64,000 nt of DNA from a bacterium (GTDB lineage Bacteria; Desulfobacterota; DSWW01), in contig JANQFG010000141.1 of the NCBI GenBank assembly GCA_028277985.1, positions 1 through 64,000 of the forward strand, read 5' to 3'. Below the pieces are notes generated by a model, which worked only from the letters and a program-made list of their open reading frames with translations, was not told the DNA's origin and searched no databases. The translations under genes were made by a program, and so were the position numbers. How positions within the stretch are numbered: position 1 is the first letter of the stretch; every line of letters starts with the position of its first letter. Shown here one piece after another: positions 1-7,905 of this stretch.

Positions 1-38
1 CAGGAAAGGGTACGGCATCGGATCTCCCCATCAGAAGC

Positions 39-67
39 AAAAAGGGGCAGACTCGAAAGCCTGCCCC
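39..67 (-). terminator. Rho-independent terminator at the end of the minus-strand lipid A cluster
   Basis: Read on the minus strand, a GGGGCAG / CTGCCCC stem (67-61 with 50-44) is extended by a G-U, a C-G and a U-A pair and closed by a UUCG tetraloop. Five T residues (43-39) follow. This is a strong intrinsic terminator. It lies about 260 bases past the last minus-strand gene I can see (Trm112-like, 327-497), so it is the likely end of that transcription unit. Confidence 0.75.
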
Positions 68-326
68 CAAATGGCTACCGCGAAGCGGTTTAGTTCAACA
101 AGTATTATACCGCTTTTGAAGGTTGGAAAGCTGTTATGTATGTCGCTACGTATCATGGGAGTCAGGCGAATGTCAAGAGGACAATCTGTATCAATATCAA
201 GGGATTAACTGAGGGATGGCTTGGGGAGAAGGAAGGACTGAAGAGAGGTGAGATTAGCCGCATATCCTGGAGAGGGATATGCGGCGAAGAGGCGGATGTG
301 GTCAGAGGACGGGGAAGACGGGGCGA
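68..326. other. Non-coding left-edge region with one stem-loop
   Basis: I see no convincing gene here. The open frames have no recognisable protein character. A perfect 10-bp stem (CCGCATATCC at 258-267, GGATATGCGG at 275-284, 7-base loop) lies 43 bases beyond the stop of the Trm112-like gene. It has no T-tract on either strand, so it may be an mRNA-stabilising hairpin rather than a terminator. Confidence 0.5.
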
Positions 327-497
327 TCAGGAGAGCTTCTCGGCCTCATCGATCAGCATGACGGGGATGTCGTCCTTGATCGGGTACTTGAGCTTGCAGG
401 CATCGCAGATGAGTCCGTCTTCCTGCTCGGTCAGTTGGATATCGCCCTTGCATTTCGGGCAGGCCAGTATTTCCAGAAGTTCGGCGTCGATGGACAT
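327..497 (-). CDS. Trm112/YcaR-like small zinc-ribbon protein (56 aa)
   Basis: The minus strand encodes a 56-residue protein starting MSIDAELLEILACPKCKGDI and ending in DEAEKLS. It has the CPxC...CxxC pattern (Cys 13, 16, 31, 34) and the Y-P-I-x-[DN]-x-I-P-x-[ML] block typical of the Trm112 / UPF0434 (YcaR) family. In many proteobacteria this small protein is encoded next to lipid A genes such as lpxK and kdsB; its bacterial role is not well defined. A GAAAGGAGA stretch just before the ATG is the ribosome site. The gene starts 13 bases after the stop of the family-9 glycosyltransferase, so it is probably the last cistron of the operon. It is easily missed because it is so short. Confidence 0.85.
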   Translation of the reverse strand: MSIDAELLEILACPKCKGDIQLTEQEDGLICDACKLKYPIKDDIPVMLIDEAEKLS

Positions 498-510
498 GTC
501 TCTCCTTTCT

Positions 511-1560
511 TCATGTTCCTTTGAGGCGGTCGACCATTTCGGTCACTGCCTGCCAGACCTTATCCACGGGTATCGAATCCATGCACGACGGTTGGTCGCA
601 CTTTCTCTTGTAGCAGGGACCGCAAGGTTCGGCAACGGTCACGACCCGGTCGGTGTCCCGAAAGGGCCCGTTTCTGGCCGGATCGGAAGGGCCGTACAGG
701 CCCAGGACCGGCACACCCAGGGCAGAGGCCAGGTGCATGGGCCCACTGTCCCCTCCGATGAACAGGTCGCATCCTTTCAAGAGGGCCGCCAGGGCCGGAA
801 GGCCTATCTCCGGCACCAGATGACCGGGTTGTTGCATGTGTCTCTTGACCTGTTCGGCAAGCTCTCGCTCTCCGGGTCCCCAGAGGATGAAGACGGTTGC
901 GTCCGAGGTCTCTGCGATCCTGTCCCCAATCTCTGCGTATCGATGAGGACTCCACTGTTTCGTGATCCACCCGGCGGCCGGATTCACGGCCACTCGAAGA
1001 GCCCCTTTCCCTCCATCAACACCGAGCAGATATTGCTGCATTTCGGCTTCGATCGAGAGCTGCACCTGTAGGGAAAAGCGCTTCTCTCTACTGTAGATTC
1101 CTAAAGGATGGAGAAGTGCCAGGTTTCTGTCAATCACGTGGCTGCGTGGGGGTATCTCCTGGGGCCGGAGGTTGGTGAAAAGGCGGTTCAGTGTTTCTCT
1201 CACCTCATCCTTTGGAAAGCCGATTCGAACCGGAGCCCCGCTTAAGAAGGTGATCAGGCCACTTCGCATCAATCCCTGAAGATCGATGGCCACATCGAAA
1301 CGGACCTTTTGCAAAAACCGGACAACACCTATCCAGTTCCTTCTCTGCTCGGCACGTAGCAGGGACCGCATCCCCCCTTTCAATCGTATCGTTACGAGCC
1401 GGTCCACCCAGGGGTTGCCGTCCAGGATCTCTCGGTAGCGCTCGTCCACTACCCAGGTGATCCGGCACTCCGGGAACCTCTCCTTCAAGGCGGCGGCTAC
1501 CGGGATGCCGTGAAGGATGTCGCCGAGAGCACTGGTTCGTACGATGAGTATTTCTTCCAT
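511..1560 (-). CDS. Glycosyltransferase family 9, ADP-heptose:LPS heptosyltransferase type
   Basis: This 349-aa cytoplasmic, membrane-peripheral enzyme should transfer heptose from ADP-heptose to the LPS inner core. The N-terminus has the acceptor-side motif R-T-S-A-L-G-D-I-L-H, which is typical of WaaC-like enzymes. The C-terminal half has the donor motif GGDSGPMHLASALGVPVLGL followed by YGPSDPARNGPF. A Cys-rich tail (CGPCYKRKC...C) is common in GT9 proteins. Length is normal. The gene directly follows the GmhB-HldE fusion that supplies steps of ADP-heptose synthesis, which supports a heptosyltransferase role. Heptosyltransferase I versus II cannot be decided from sequence alone. Confidence 0.85.
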   Translation of the reverse strand: MEEILIVRTSALGDILHGIPVAAALKERFPECRITWVVDERYREILDGNPWVDRLVTIRLKGGMRSLLRAEQRRNWIGVVRFLQKVRFDVAIDLQGLMRSGLITFLSGAPVRIGFPKDEVRETLNRLFTNLRPQEIPPRSHVIDRNLALLHPLGIYSREKRFSLQVQLSIEAEMQQYLLGVDGGKGALRVAVNPAAGWITKQWSPHRYAEIGDRIAETSDATVFILWGPGERELAEQVKRHMQQPGHLVPEIGLPALAALLKGCDLFIGGDSGPMHLASALGVPVLGLYGPSDPARNGPFRDTDRVVTVAEPCGPCYKRKCDQPSCMDSIPVDKVWQAVTEMVDRLKGT

Positions 1561-1636
1561 GCTGACAGCCCTGAGGTAACTTATTGAGACATCTTATCTA
1601 CAATCGATCATGCCGAAACCGTTTGGGCGGCTGGGC

Positions 1637-1664
1637 CTGACCCCCGATCCCTGACCCCTGACCC
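1637..1664. repeat. Heptanucleotide repeat, CTGACCC-type (4 units)
   Basis: Four 7-base units (CTGACCC, CCGATCC, CTGACCC, CTGACCC) follow a G+C-rich lead-in ending GGGC. They lie in the 138-bp gap between the GmhB-HldE fusion and the glycosyltransferase. The same lead-in plus heptamers recur at 5636, 43596 and 44770, and inside the composite elements at 20.1 and 21.3 kb. Confidence 0.8.
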
Positions 1665-1698
1665 CCAACTGAGCATCTTGAGTTCATCAAGTTGGTTC

Positions 1699-2742
1699 TT
1701 AGCCTCGTTCGTTCAACGTTCTGATTCGGTCGATCAGGTCGGAGGTGGCTGCTTCCTGGCCGGGCCCCATTGCGTGGAAGTCCGGTTTGATGGACTCGAG
1801 CAGGCGGCCTACCATCTGATCATTGAAGACCACACAATAGTCGACGCAGCTCATTGCGCTCACGATCTCCAGGCGGTCTTCGATGGGCAGTACGGGCCGG
1901 CCCATGCCTTTGAGTTCAAGGACGGATCGATCGTCGTTGATAGCGACAACGAGAACATCGCCCTGCTCCTTGGCTGACTGCAGGTATCCCACATGGCCGG
2001 TGTGAATGAGATCAAAGATACCGTTGGCCAGGACGATGGTCTCTCCACGCTTTCGATGTGCTTCGAGGCATTTCTCGAGGAACCTTTGGGAAACCCACTT
2101 GGAACTCCAGAGGCAGGGCCCCTCCCCTCCTGCGTTGCCCGGCCCCTTTGCCGCGAGGAACCTTTCTGTCCAGAGGATGAAGTCGGCGGCCTCGCTGAGA
2201 TCCAGAACCACTCGGTCAGGTCTCTGCGGGTCCGTTTCCTGGAGGCACGTCTTCCACTCCTCGTCGCCGTACCCCGTCTTCACCAGTATGCCCGTCATCC
2301 CTTCACGACGGGCCGCTTCCGAATCGGTGAGCTTGTCCCCGATCACGTAGGAACCCTCGATTCGGAGGTCCAGATCCTCTGCGGCCTGCAGAAGCATGCC
2401 GGTTCCCGGTTTTCTGCAATTACAGACCTTCGTGTAGGCTTCTACCTCGCCTTCCGGGTAGTGCGGGCAGTAGTAGATGCCGTCCAGGCCCGTCCCTTCG
2501 GCTTCGAGAAGAGCTTCGACCTTCCTGTGGACCGAGGCTACATCGTCCTCGGTGTAGTATCCCCTTGCAACGCCGGACTGGTTAGTAATCAGGACAACGG
2601 CAAATCCATTCTTCCTTAACCTGGCCACCGCTTCGGCCGCAGCTGGCTCGAGCGCGACCTCGGCCGGATCCTTCAGGTAGCCCCTTTCCTGGATCAGAGT
2701 GCCGTCTCTGTCCAGGAAGACCGCTTTGCGTCCCTTGTTCAT
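1699..2742 (-). CDS. Fusion of GmhB heptose-bisphosphate phosphatase and HldE-type nucleotidyltransferase
   Basis: This 347-aa bifunctional protein covers two steps of ADP-heptose synthesis. Residues 1-190 form a HAD phosphatase of the GmhB type: the nucleophile motif DRDGT is at 11-15, and a zinc loop CPHYPEGEVEAYTKVCNC is present. From about residue 225 there is an RfaE2/HldE C-terminal nucleotidyltransferase domain with NGIFDLIHTGH, carrying the HxGH nucleotide-binding motif near 246-249. In E. coli GmhB and HldE are separate proteins. The C-terminus is short: where the family usually has a GGDY block and a C/S-T-T motif, this protein has GPGQEAATSDLIDRI and then stops. The HldE kinase domain is not here. 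The start at 2742 was chosen because MNKGRKAVFLDRDGT is the normal GmhB start and GAGAGAAG precedes it. An upstream extension would only overlap the previous gene. Confidence 0.88.
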   Translation of the reverse strand: MNKGRKAVFLDRDGTLIQERGYLKDPAEVALEPAAAEAVARLRKNGFAVVLITNQSGVARGYYTEDDVASVHRKVEALLEAEGTGLDGIYYCPHYPEGEVEAYTKVCNCRKPGTGMLLQAAEDLDLRIEGSYVIGDKLTDSEAARREGMTGILVKTGYGDEEWKTCLQETDPQRPDRVVLDLSEAADFILWTERFLAAKGPGNAGGEGPCLWSSKWVSQRFLEKCLEAHRKRGETIVLANGIFDLIHTGHVGYLQSAKEQGDVLVVAINDDRSVLELKGMGRPVLPIEDRLEIVSAMSCVDYCVVFNDQMVGRLLESIKPDFHAMGPGQEAATSDLIDRIRTLNERG

Positions 2743-2746
2743 GGGC

Positions 2747-3670
2747 TCACTTCTCTCTCTTCTCGTAAGAGACCGTGGACGACCCCTTCCACCTCCGGTG
2801 CATCCAGAACCATTGCTCCGGGTGCTGCCGAATGATCTCTTCCAGGGCCTTCTGGAACCGCTGGGTGTTCTCCAGGATGTCGAGCTTCTTCCGACCCGTC
2901 CTCGCAATTGGGACCGCGTCCCCGATGTGCACCGTGTGTCCGACCCCGGTTTCGTCCCTGACGATATGAACGGGATGCACCGGAACATCAAAACGGTTGG
3001 CAAGAAAACCGAGGGCCACGTTAGAGCCTGCCTGGTGACCGAAGAAATCGACGAACACCCCGTCGCGGCCGGTTGCTCCCTGGTCCATCAGCAATCCGAC
3101 GAAACGGCCTTCCCGCAGGGCTCGGGAGATGCCCCGCAGGGCACCCTTCTTCGAGATGAGCCGGTTTCCGCTTCGGCAGCGAAGGTTGTTCACCCAACGG
3201 TCGAAATAGGGGTTGTCCAGTGGCCGCGCAACAAAAGCGAGATTCACCTCGTCCTGCCAGCCGAAGGATAGGGCCATCATCTCCCAGTTGCCGATGTGGC
3301 CGGTCAGCAGAAGGGCTCCCCCTTCTCTGCTGGCCCGGATCCACTTCTCCTTGTCGTCGATCCCCGTGTATCGGACGTATCGCTGGATGTCTTCCGGCTT
3401 TCGTCTGGCGAGCCCCGGTATCTCGAGGAAGGTTCTGCCCAGGTTCTGAAAGGTCCTTCTGGCAACCCCCCACCTTTCTGAAGGCGAGAGATCGGGAAAT
3501 GCGGCCTTGAGGTTCGTGAGGCTGATGTGCCGATGCCTCGCGTCCACGTAGAAGGCGATTCTCCCGAGCACTCCTCCGATTCGTACGGCCCAAACCGGTG
3601 GCAGATAGGAGAACAGGGTCAAGAACGGATAGGCGAGCAGGAAGAGGAGGCGATCCGCAAAGTCTTTCAT
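2747..3670 (-). CDS. lpxL: LpxL/HtrB-type lipid A acyltransferase
   Basis: This 307-aa inner-membrane protein adds a secondary acyl chain to lipid A. It has an N-terminal membrane anchor (about residues 7-35, hydrophobic), the catalytic H-x4-E motif as HIGNWE near residues 123-128, and the motif LLMDQGATGRDGVFVDFFG. The end FWMHRRWKG is typical of the LpxL/LpxM/LpxP family. Its ATG overlaps the stop of the DUF374-LpxK gene by four bases, indicating translational coupling. Only one such acyltransferase is present, so whether it acts as LpxL or LpxM, and on which acyl donor, is open. Confidence 0.9.
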   Translation of the reverse strand: MKDFADRLLFLLAYPFLTLFSYLPPVWAVRIGGVLGRIAFYVDARHRHISLTNLKAAFPDLSPSERWGVARRTFQNLGRTFLEIPGLARRKPEDIQRYVRYTGIDDKEKWIRASREGGALLLTGHIGNWEMMALSFGWQDEVNLAFVARPLDNPYFDRWVNNLRCRSGNRLISKKGALRGISRALREGRFVGLLMDQGATGRDGVFVDFFGHQAGSNVALGFLANRFDVPVHPVHIVRDETGVGHTVHIGDAVPIARTGRKKLDILENTQRFQKALEEIIRQHPEQWFWMHRRWKGSSTVSYEKREK

Positions 3671-5562
3671 GCGCTCTCCTCGCCCTGGCGAGATTGTTTC
3701 TTCAAGAGTACCCCCTTTGACTCCAGCCTTTGCCAGAAGTCAGGCTCATCCTCCAGAACCAGGTCGAGCCGAACGTACAGGACCTTGCCTTTTGGCAGTG
3801 CGTAGCTGCGGAGTTTCACGGCGTCCTTTTCCGTGGTCACGAGATAGTCCGACTCGGCGAGAAGGCCCAGCAGTTCTTCGAAGTCCGACTCCGAGTACGG
3901 ATGATGGTCAGGGAATTCCCTTCGGCTGCCGACCTCGAGCCCCATTCCTTCGAGTGTGTTGAAGAAGGAGGCCGGTCGCGCAATACCACAGAAGGCAGCG
4001 ATCTTTCTGCCCGCGAGATCCTTCAGATAGACCCCTATCCGGTCTTCTACGCGAGAGAGCCCGACCGGAACAAGCCGCGCCACGTGGACCGGCACGTCAG
4101 GCTCTAGGGACTGCCACCAGGGTGCACTCGATTTCTCCGGACTGTCCTGGCCCCCGCCGTCTGAATTCACACACACGACGACGTCGGCATCCGTCAAGGC
4201 GGAAAGGGGCTCGCGCAACGGTCCCCTTGGGAGGCACGCCGCCTCGGACAAGTTCTCCTCGCCCGGCACGAGGACAATGTCGAATTCCCGGGCGAGCCTG
4301 CGGTGCTGGAATCCGTCGTCCATCAGGAAGAGATCCGGGGACAACCACTGCTTCGCCAACGTCGTGGCCCTGACACGATCTCCGTCGACGGCAACCGTCA
4401 CGTCCGGAAGGTTTTGTGCCAGCAGATACGGTTCATCTCCGCAGTCGCGGGGATCCTGCCGGGCCAGTTCCTGCGGGGTCAAAAGGATCGTGTCTTCCTT
4501 GCTCTGCCGCCCATACCCGCGCGTCAACAGAACCACCCGAGATCCACGCTCTGTGAGCTTTCGGGCCATCCACATGGCAAAGGGGGTCTTCCCGCTGCCG
4601 CCTACCCTGACTCCTCCGATGCTGATGACCGGGAGTCCGGCCTGCTTCGTCTCTAAGATTCCTCTACGGTAGAGTTCCCTTCTCAAGCGAAGGACCAGGC
4701 TGTAGATCCATGAGGGGGGAGTCAGCAACATGCCGAGGACAAGACTCCCCGTACTCTTCGCGGAGGAAGGTGTCCACAGCTTCTGAAGGGCATTGCGCAG
4801 GCCTTCCTCGATGCGGTTCACGGCCCCGCTGCACCATTTGCCGAGCGCAGCCAGCCCTCCCTCTTCTCTGCGTGCCTGGGCCTCGGCCTCCATGCGATCG
4901 GTGACATTGCCGATCCTTTCCTCGAGGCGGGCGCGACAGGCTTCGTATTCCTCCTCGGTCCCGCCGGCCGGCACCCTGAAAGGCTCGTCGAAGATAACCG
5001 ACACCCGAGAAAAGGGAAGTGGGATCTGAAAGTGGTCCCAGCTCGATGCGACCACCCGGGGTTGGGCCGCCCAGGTGAGCGGAATAATCGGCATGCCGGA
5101 AAGCTGAGCGATGCGCACCACGCCCGGCTGCACCGTGTACCGGGGACCTTTCGGTCCGTCCGGGGTGATCCCGATCGTGTGGCCCTGGCAGGCCTTTTCG
5201 ATCAGGCCTTGAAGGGCCTCGCGCCCTCCTCGAGTAGTCGAACCACGGGCAGCAAGAATGCCGAAAGGCTTCACCGTTCGAGTGATCAACTCGCCGTCCC
5301 AATGCTGGCTGACCATGATCCAGGCGGGCTTCCCCTGTTTGCCGCACACCTTGCGCCAGACCGGAGGCATGATGATCATCCGGCCGTGCCAGAAACCGAA
5401 GATCACCGGCTCTCCGGCCTCGAAGATCTTCCACGTCTCTTCTGCCACGTGGATCCGAAGGCGAAGCGTCAACGAGATGAGTCGAATCAGAAGAGTGGCA
5501 ACGGGCGGCAGCAGCCGGGCCAGCCATTTTCGCCTGAGTTCTTTTCGTTGCTTACGATCCAT
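3667..5562 (-). CDS. lpxK: Fusion of DUF374 acyltransferase-like domain and LpxK tetraacyldisaccharide 4'-kinase
   Basis: This is a single 631-aa frame with two domains. Residues 1 to about 230 are a DUF374 domain of the lysophospholipid-acyltransferase-like superfamily, with FWHGRM, SQHWDGE and TPDGPKGPRY. From about residue 285 onward it is LpxK, the inner-membrane kinase that phosphorylates the 4' position of the lipid A precursor. The P-loop GGVRVGGSGKTP has its lysine at residue 325, and LTRGYGR, MDDGFQH and TEKDAVKL follow, all typical of LpxK. Free-standing LpxK is about 320-350 aa. In related clusters DUF374, WaaA and LpxK are usually separate genes, so here a fusion has brought the two ends together without WaaA. 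The gene lies 13 bases after lpxB. Confidence 0.92.
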   Translation of the reverse strand: MDRKQRKELRRKWLARLLPPVATLLIRLISLTLRLRIHVAEETWKIFEAGEPVIFGFWHGRMIIMPPVWRKVCGKQGKPAWIMVSQHWDGELITRTVKPFGILAARGSTTRGGREALQGLIEKACQGHTIGITPDGPKGPRYTVQPGVVRIAQLSGMPIIPLTWAAQPRVVASSWDHFQIPLPFSRVSVIFDEPFRVPAGGTEEEYEACRARLEERIGNVTDRMEAEAQARREEGGLAALGKWCSGAVNRIEEGLRNALQKLWTPSSAKSTGSLVLGMLLTPPSWIYSLVLRLRRELYRRGILETKQAGLPVISIGGVRVGGSGKTPFAMWMARKLTERGSRVVLLTRGYGRQSKEDTILLTPQELARQDPRDCGDEPYLLAQNLPDVTVAVDGDRVRATTLAKQWLSPDLFLMDDGFQHRRLAREFDIVLVPGEENLSEAACLPRGPLREPLSALTDADVVVCVNSDGGGQDSPEKSSAPWWQSLEPDVPVHVARLVPVGLSRVEDRIGVYLKDLAGRKIAAFCGIARPASFFNTLEGMGLEVGSRREFPDHHPYSESDFEELLGLLAESDYLVTTEKDAVKLRSYALPKGKVLYVRLDLVLEDEPDFWQRLESKGVLLKKQSRQGEESA

Positions 5563-5575
5563 CTCCGCATCCTAT

Positions 5576-6841
5576 CTAACGCTGACCGAACCCGTCTTCG
5601 AGCACATCGGCAACGGCTGGGTGCCGGGGCCGGGCCTGATCCCTGATCCCCGACCCCTGATCCCTGCCTTCCAACACTTCGAGCACCTCACGGGCAGCTC
5701 GTGCCGACGCACCGGGCTCGCCGAGCCGGTCCTGCACCTTGGCGAGCTCTTTCTTGACCTGCGTATAATATGTTGCATGCTCGAAGAAGGGCACACACGC
5801 CTCGTACAGGTTCTTCCCGGTCAACTCTCCCTGGACCAACTCCGGAACGACCGCTTTCTCGGACACGAGGTTCACCATCCCGATCACGGGCACCCGCACG
5901 AGCAGGCGTGCGAGCATGAATGTGAACCGGGAAACACGGTACACCACGATCATCGGTATCCTGAGCAACGCCATCTCGAGCGTTGCCGTTCCCGATGCGA
6001 CCAGGGCCAGATCACAAACGGCCGTGCCCGGCCCGATCCCCTCGCGCGTGCACACCAGAGGAACCTCCGACTTCTCCAGAATCTCCTGATACACTTCGTC
6101 GCCCAGCCCGGGACCCTGTCCGAGAAGAAACTGCAGCCTTGGAAATCGCCGATGGAGCAACCGGGCGCCACGGAGCAGGACGGGCAGGAGCGCACGAACC
6201 TCGCTGGCCCGGCTTCCGGGAAACAGCCCCATGACCGGATAGAGCGGGGACAGGCCGTATCGGCCGTACGCCTCTGCCGGATCCTTCTCGGCCGCCTCCG
6301 GATCGAACCGGTCCATCAGCGGATGCCCGACATAGGTAACCGGAACGTTGTGCCTCTGGTACAGGTTCTCCTCGAACGGAAAGATCACGATCATACGGGT
6401 CACGTCCCGGGCGATCTGTCGAATGCGGCTGCGACGCCAGGCCCAGATCTGCGGGCTGATATAGTAGACGACCGGGATGCCCCTCTTGGCGGCCTGTCGG
6501 GCCACGCGCAGGTTGAAGTCCGGAAAATCGAGCAGCACCACGAGATCGGGCCGGTCCTCGGAAAGGCTCCGCTTGATCGAGCGGAAGGCGCCCAGGATGG
6601 TACGCAATCGGCCGAAGACCTCCACGAGCCCGACCACGGCAAGCTCGGAGGAATGACAGAGGAGCCGCACGCCTGCCCGCTCCATCTCGTCCCCCCCGAT
6701 GCCGTACACCGAGAGCCCCGGGCTCATCTCCAGCAGGTTCTCGACGAGACGGGCGCCGTGGAGATCCCCGGAGGTCTCTCCGGCTATGATGAGGATCTTT
6801 TTCTCAAGCATCGGCTTGTCCGTGGCGAATGGCCTCTCCAT
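5576..6841 (-). CDS. lpxB: Lipid-A-disaccharide synthase LpxB
   Basis: This GT19 enzyme (421 aa) condenses lipid X with UDP-diacylglucosamine at the inner membrane. Visible motifs are IIAGETSGDLHGARL near the start, YGIGGDEMERAGV, YYISPQIWAWRRSRI, PFEENLYQRHNVPVTYVGHPL, LFPGSRASEV and the donor region VASGTATLEMALLRIPMIVVYR. After the natural end near VLEVLEG, about 25 further residues (RDQGSGIRDQ... and on) are encoded by a CTGATCC-type heptamer repeat. That tail is probably not conserved. The start at 6841 gives ten residues before MLEKKILIIAG; the inner ATG at 6811 is a possible alternative. Confidence 0.93.
   Translation of the reverse strand: MERPFATDKPMLEKKILIIAGETSGDLHGARLVENLLEMSPGLSVYGIGGDEMERAGVRLLCHSSELAVVGLVEVFGRLRTILGAFRSIKRSLSEDRPDLVVLLDFPDFNLRVARQAAKRGIPVVYYISPQIWAWRRSRIRQIARDVTRMIVIFPFEENLYQRHNVPVTYVGHPLMDRFDPEAAEKDPAEAYGRYGLSPLYPVMGLFPGSRASEVRALLPVLLRGARLLHRRFPRLQFLLGQGPGLGDEVYQEILEKSEVPLVCTREGIGPGTAVCDLALVASGTATLEMALLRIPMIVVYRVSRFTFMLARLLVRVPVIGMVNLVSEKAVVPELVQGELTGKNLYEACVPFFEHATYYTQVKKELAKVQDRLGEPGASARAAREVLEVLEGRDQGSGIRDQARPRHPAVADVLEDGFGQR
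5636..5670. repeat. Heptanucleotide repeat, CTGATCC-type, inside the 3' end of lpxB
   Basis: About five 7-base units (CTGATCC, CTGATCC, CCGACCC, CTGATCC, CTGCCTT) follow a GGGCCGGGC lead-in. The repeat is read as codons in the last part of lpxB. It belongs to the same family as the copy at 1637. Confidence 0.78.
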
Positions 6842-6894
6842 GGCACTTCGTGGTTCGACAACGGGGAGAAGGGAGTTCCAGGGCGGGCTGCGAT

Positions 6895-7830
6895 CTAGCC
6901 GGTACGCATCTTGCGTATGATCCGCAGCGCGATTTGAAGGGCTTTCTTGCCCTCGACACCTCCGACCTCAGGCGGCTCTCTGGTGCGCACGCTCCGGACA
7001 AAGGCCTCGAGTTCGGTCTGCAAGGCATCGCTCTCGCCCACCTCCTGCTCACCACCGACGATCTCGGGGGCACTCCCATCCGACCCGGCAACCCTCTGGA
7101 AGACCTGGACCTTGCCGGCATCGTAGTCCACGGATACGTAGGCGTCCCGCTGAAAGAAGCGGATCTTCCGAGTCTTCTTCAGACTCACGCGGCTGGCCGT
7201 CAGGTTTGCCACCGCACCGTCCTGGAAGTGCATGCGCACGTTCGCGATGTCCACGTTCGGCGAGAGGATCGGCACGCCCACGGAATCGATGCTCTTCACC
7301 GGGGAAGACACAAACTTCAACACGATATCGATGTCGTGAATCATCAGGTCGAGGATCACATCCACATCCGTCCCGCGGGCCTGAAAGGGCCCGATCCGAT
7401 GGGCTTCGATGAACTTCGGCTCATCGATGGCCGAGCCGACCGTCTTCCACACCTCGTTGAAACGCTCCAGATGCCCCACCTGAAGGATGCAACCGCGCTT
7501 TTCTGCCATACGAATCAGCTCGGTGGCCTGGGGCAGGGTCGTGGTGATCGGCTTCTCGATCATCACGTCCACGCCTCGTTTGATGAATTCTCTGGCCACC
7601 GCATGATGTTTCGACGTGGGCACCACGATGCTCACCGCATCCACCAGGGAGTAGATCTCCTCCGGGCTTCCGTACGCCTTTGTCCCGAGCCGCTCCGCCA
7701 CGGCACGCGCCTGGACGTCGTCGATGTCGACGACCCCGACCAGGTCGACGTCGTTCATGGCAGCGTATTTCTCGGCGTGAAAGTTGCCCAGGTACCCGGC
7801 GCCCACCACGGCCACGCGCAGCCGATTCAC
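6895..7830 (-). CDS. Gfo/Idh/MocA-family oxidoreductase between lpxA and lpxB
   Basis: This NAD(P)-dependent oxidoreductase (311 aa) has a Rossmann fold at the start (VAVVGAGYLGNFH) and the EKPITTT motif that carries the conserved Lys of this family. LMIHDIDIVLKFV also fits Gfo/Idh enzymes. A gene of this family in this position recurs in several lipid A clusters. In Acidithiobacillus ferrooxidans the gene between lpxA and lpxB, GnnA, oxidises the 3-OH of UDP-GlcNAc and works with the aminotransferase GnnB. No aminotransferase gene is visible in this window, so a GnnA role is only inferred. I chose the GTG at 7830, which gives MNRLRVAVVG behind a GAGGA ribosome site; an upstream GTG at 7857 would add nine residues. 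Confidence 0.85.
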   Translation of the reverse strand: MNRLRVAVVGAGYLGNFHAEKYAAMNDVDLVGVVDIDDVQARAVAERLGTKAYGSPEEIYSLVDAVSIVVPTSKHHAVAREFIKRGVDVMIEKPITTTLPQATELIRMAEKRGCILQVGHLERFNEVWKTVGSAIDEPKFIEAHRIGPFQARGTDVDVILDLMIHDIDIVLKFVSSPVKSIDSVGVPILSPNVDIANVRMHFQDGAVANLTASRVSLKKTRKIRFFQRDAYVSVDYDAGKVQVFQRVAGSDGSAPEIVGGEQEVGESDALQTELEAFVRSVRTREPPEVGGVEGKKALQIALRIIRKMRTG

Positions 7831-7905
7831 CTTTCCTCGCTTCCTTTCGGGCCGCACGATCCTCGGGCCGCCCTTTTTCCTACAGTGTCTCTTCCTCTCG
7901 TCCCA

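Noticed and set aside
39..100. tRNA or tmRNA 3' end
   Set aside because: TTTCGAGT resembles a T-loop, but stem lengths do not fit a T-arm and no CCA end or acceptor stem is found. It is better read as a UUCG-loop terminator.
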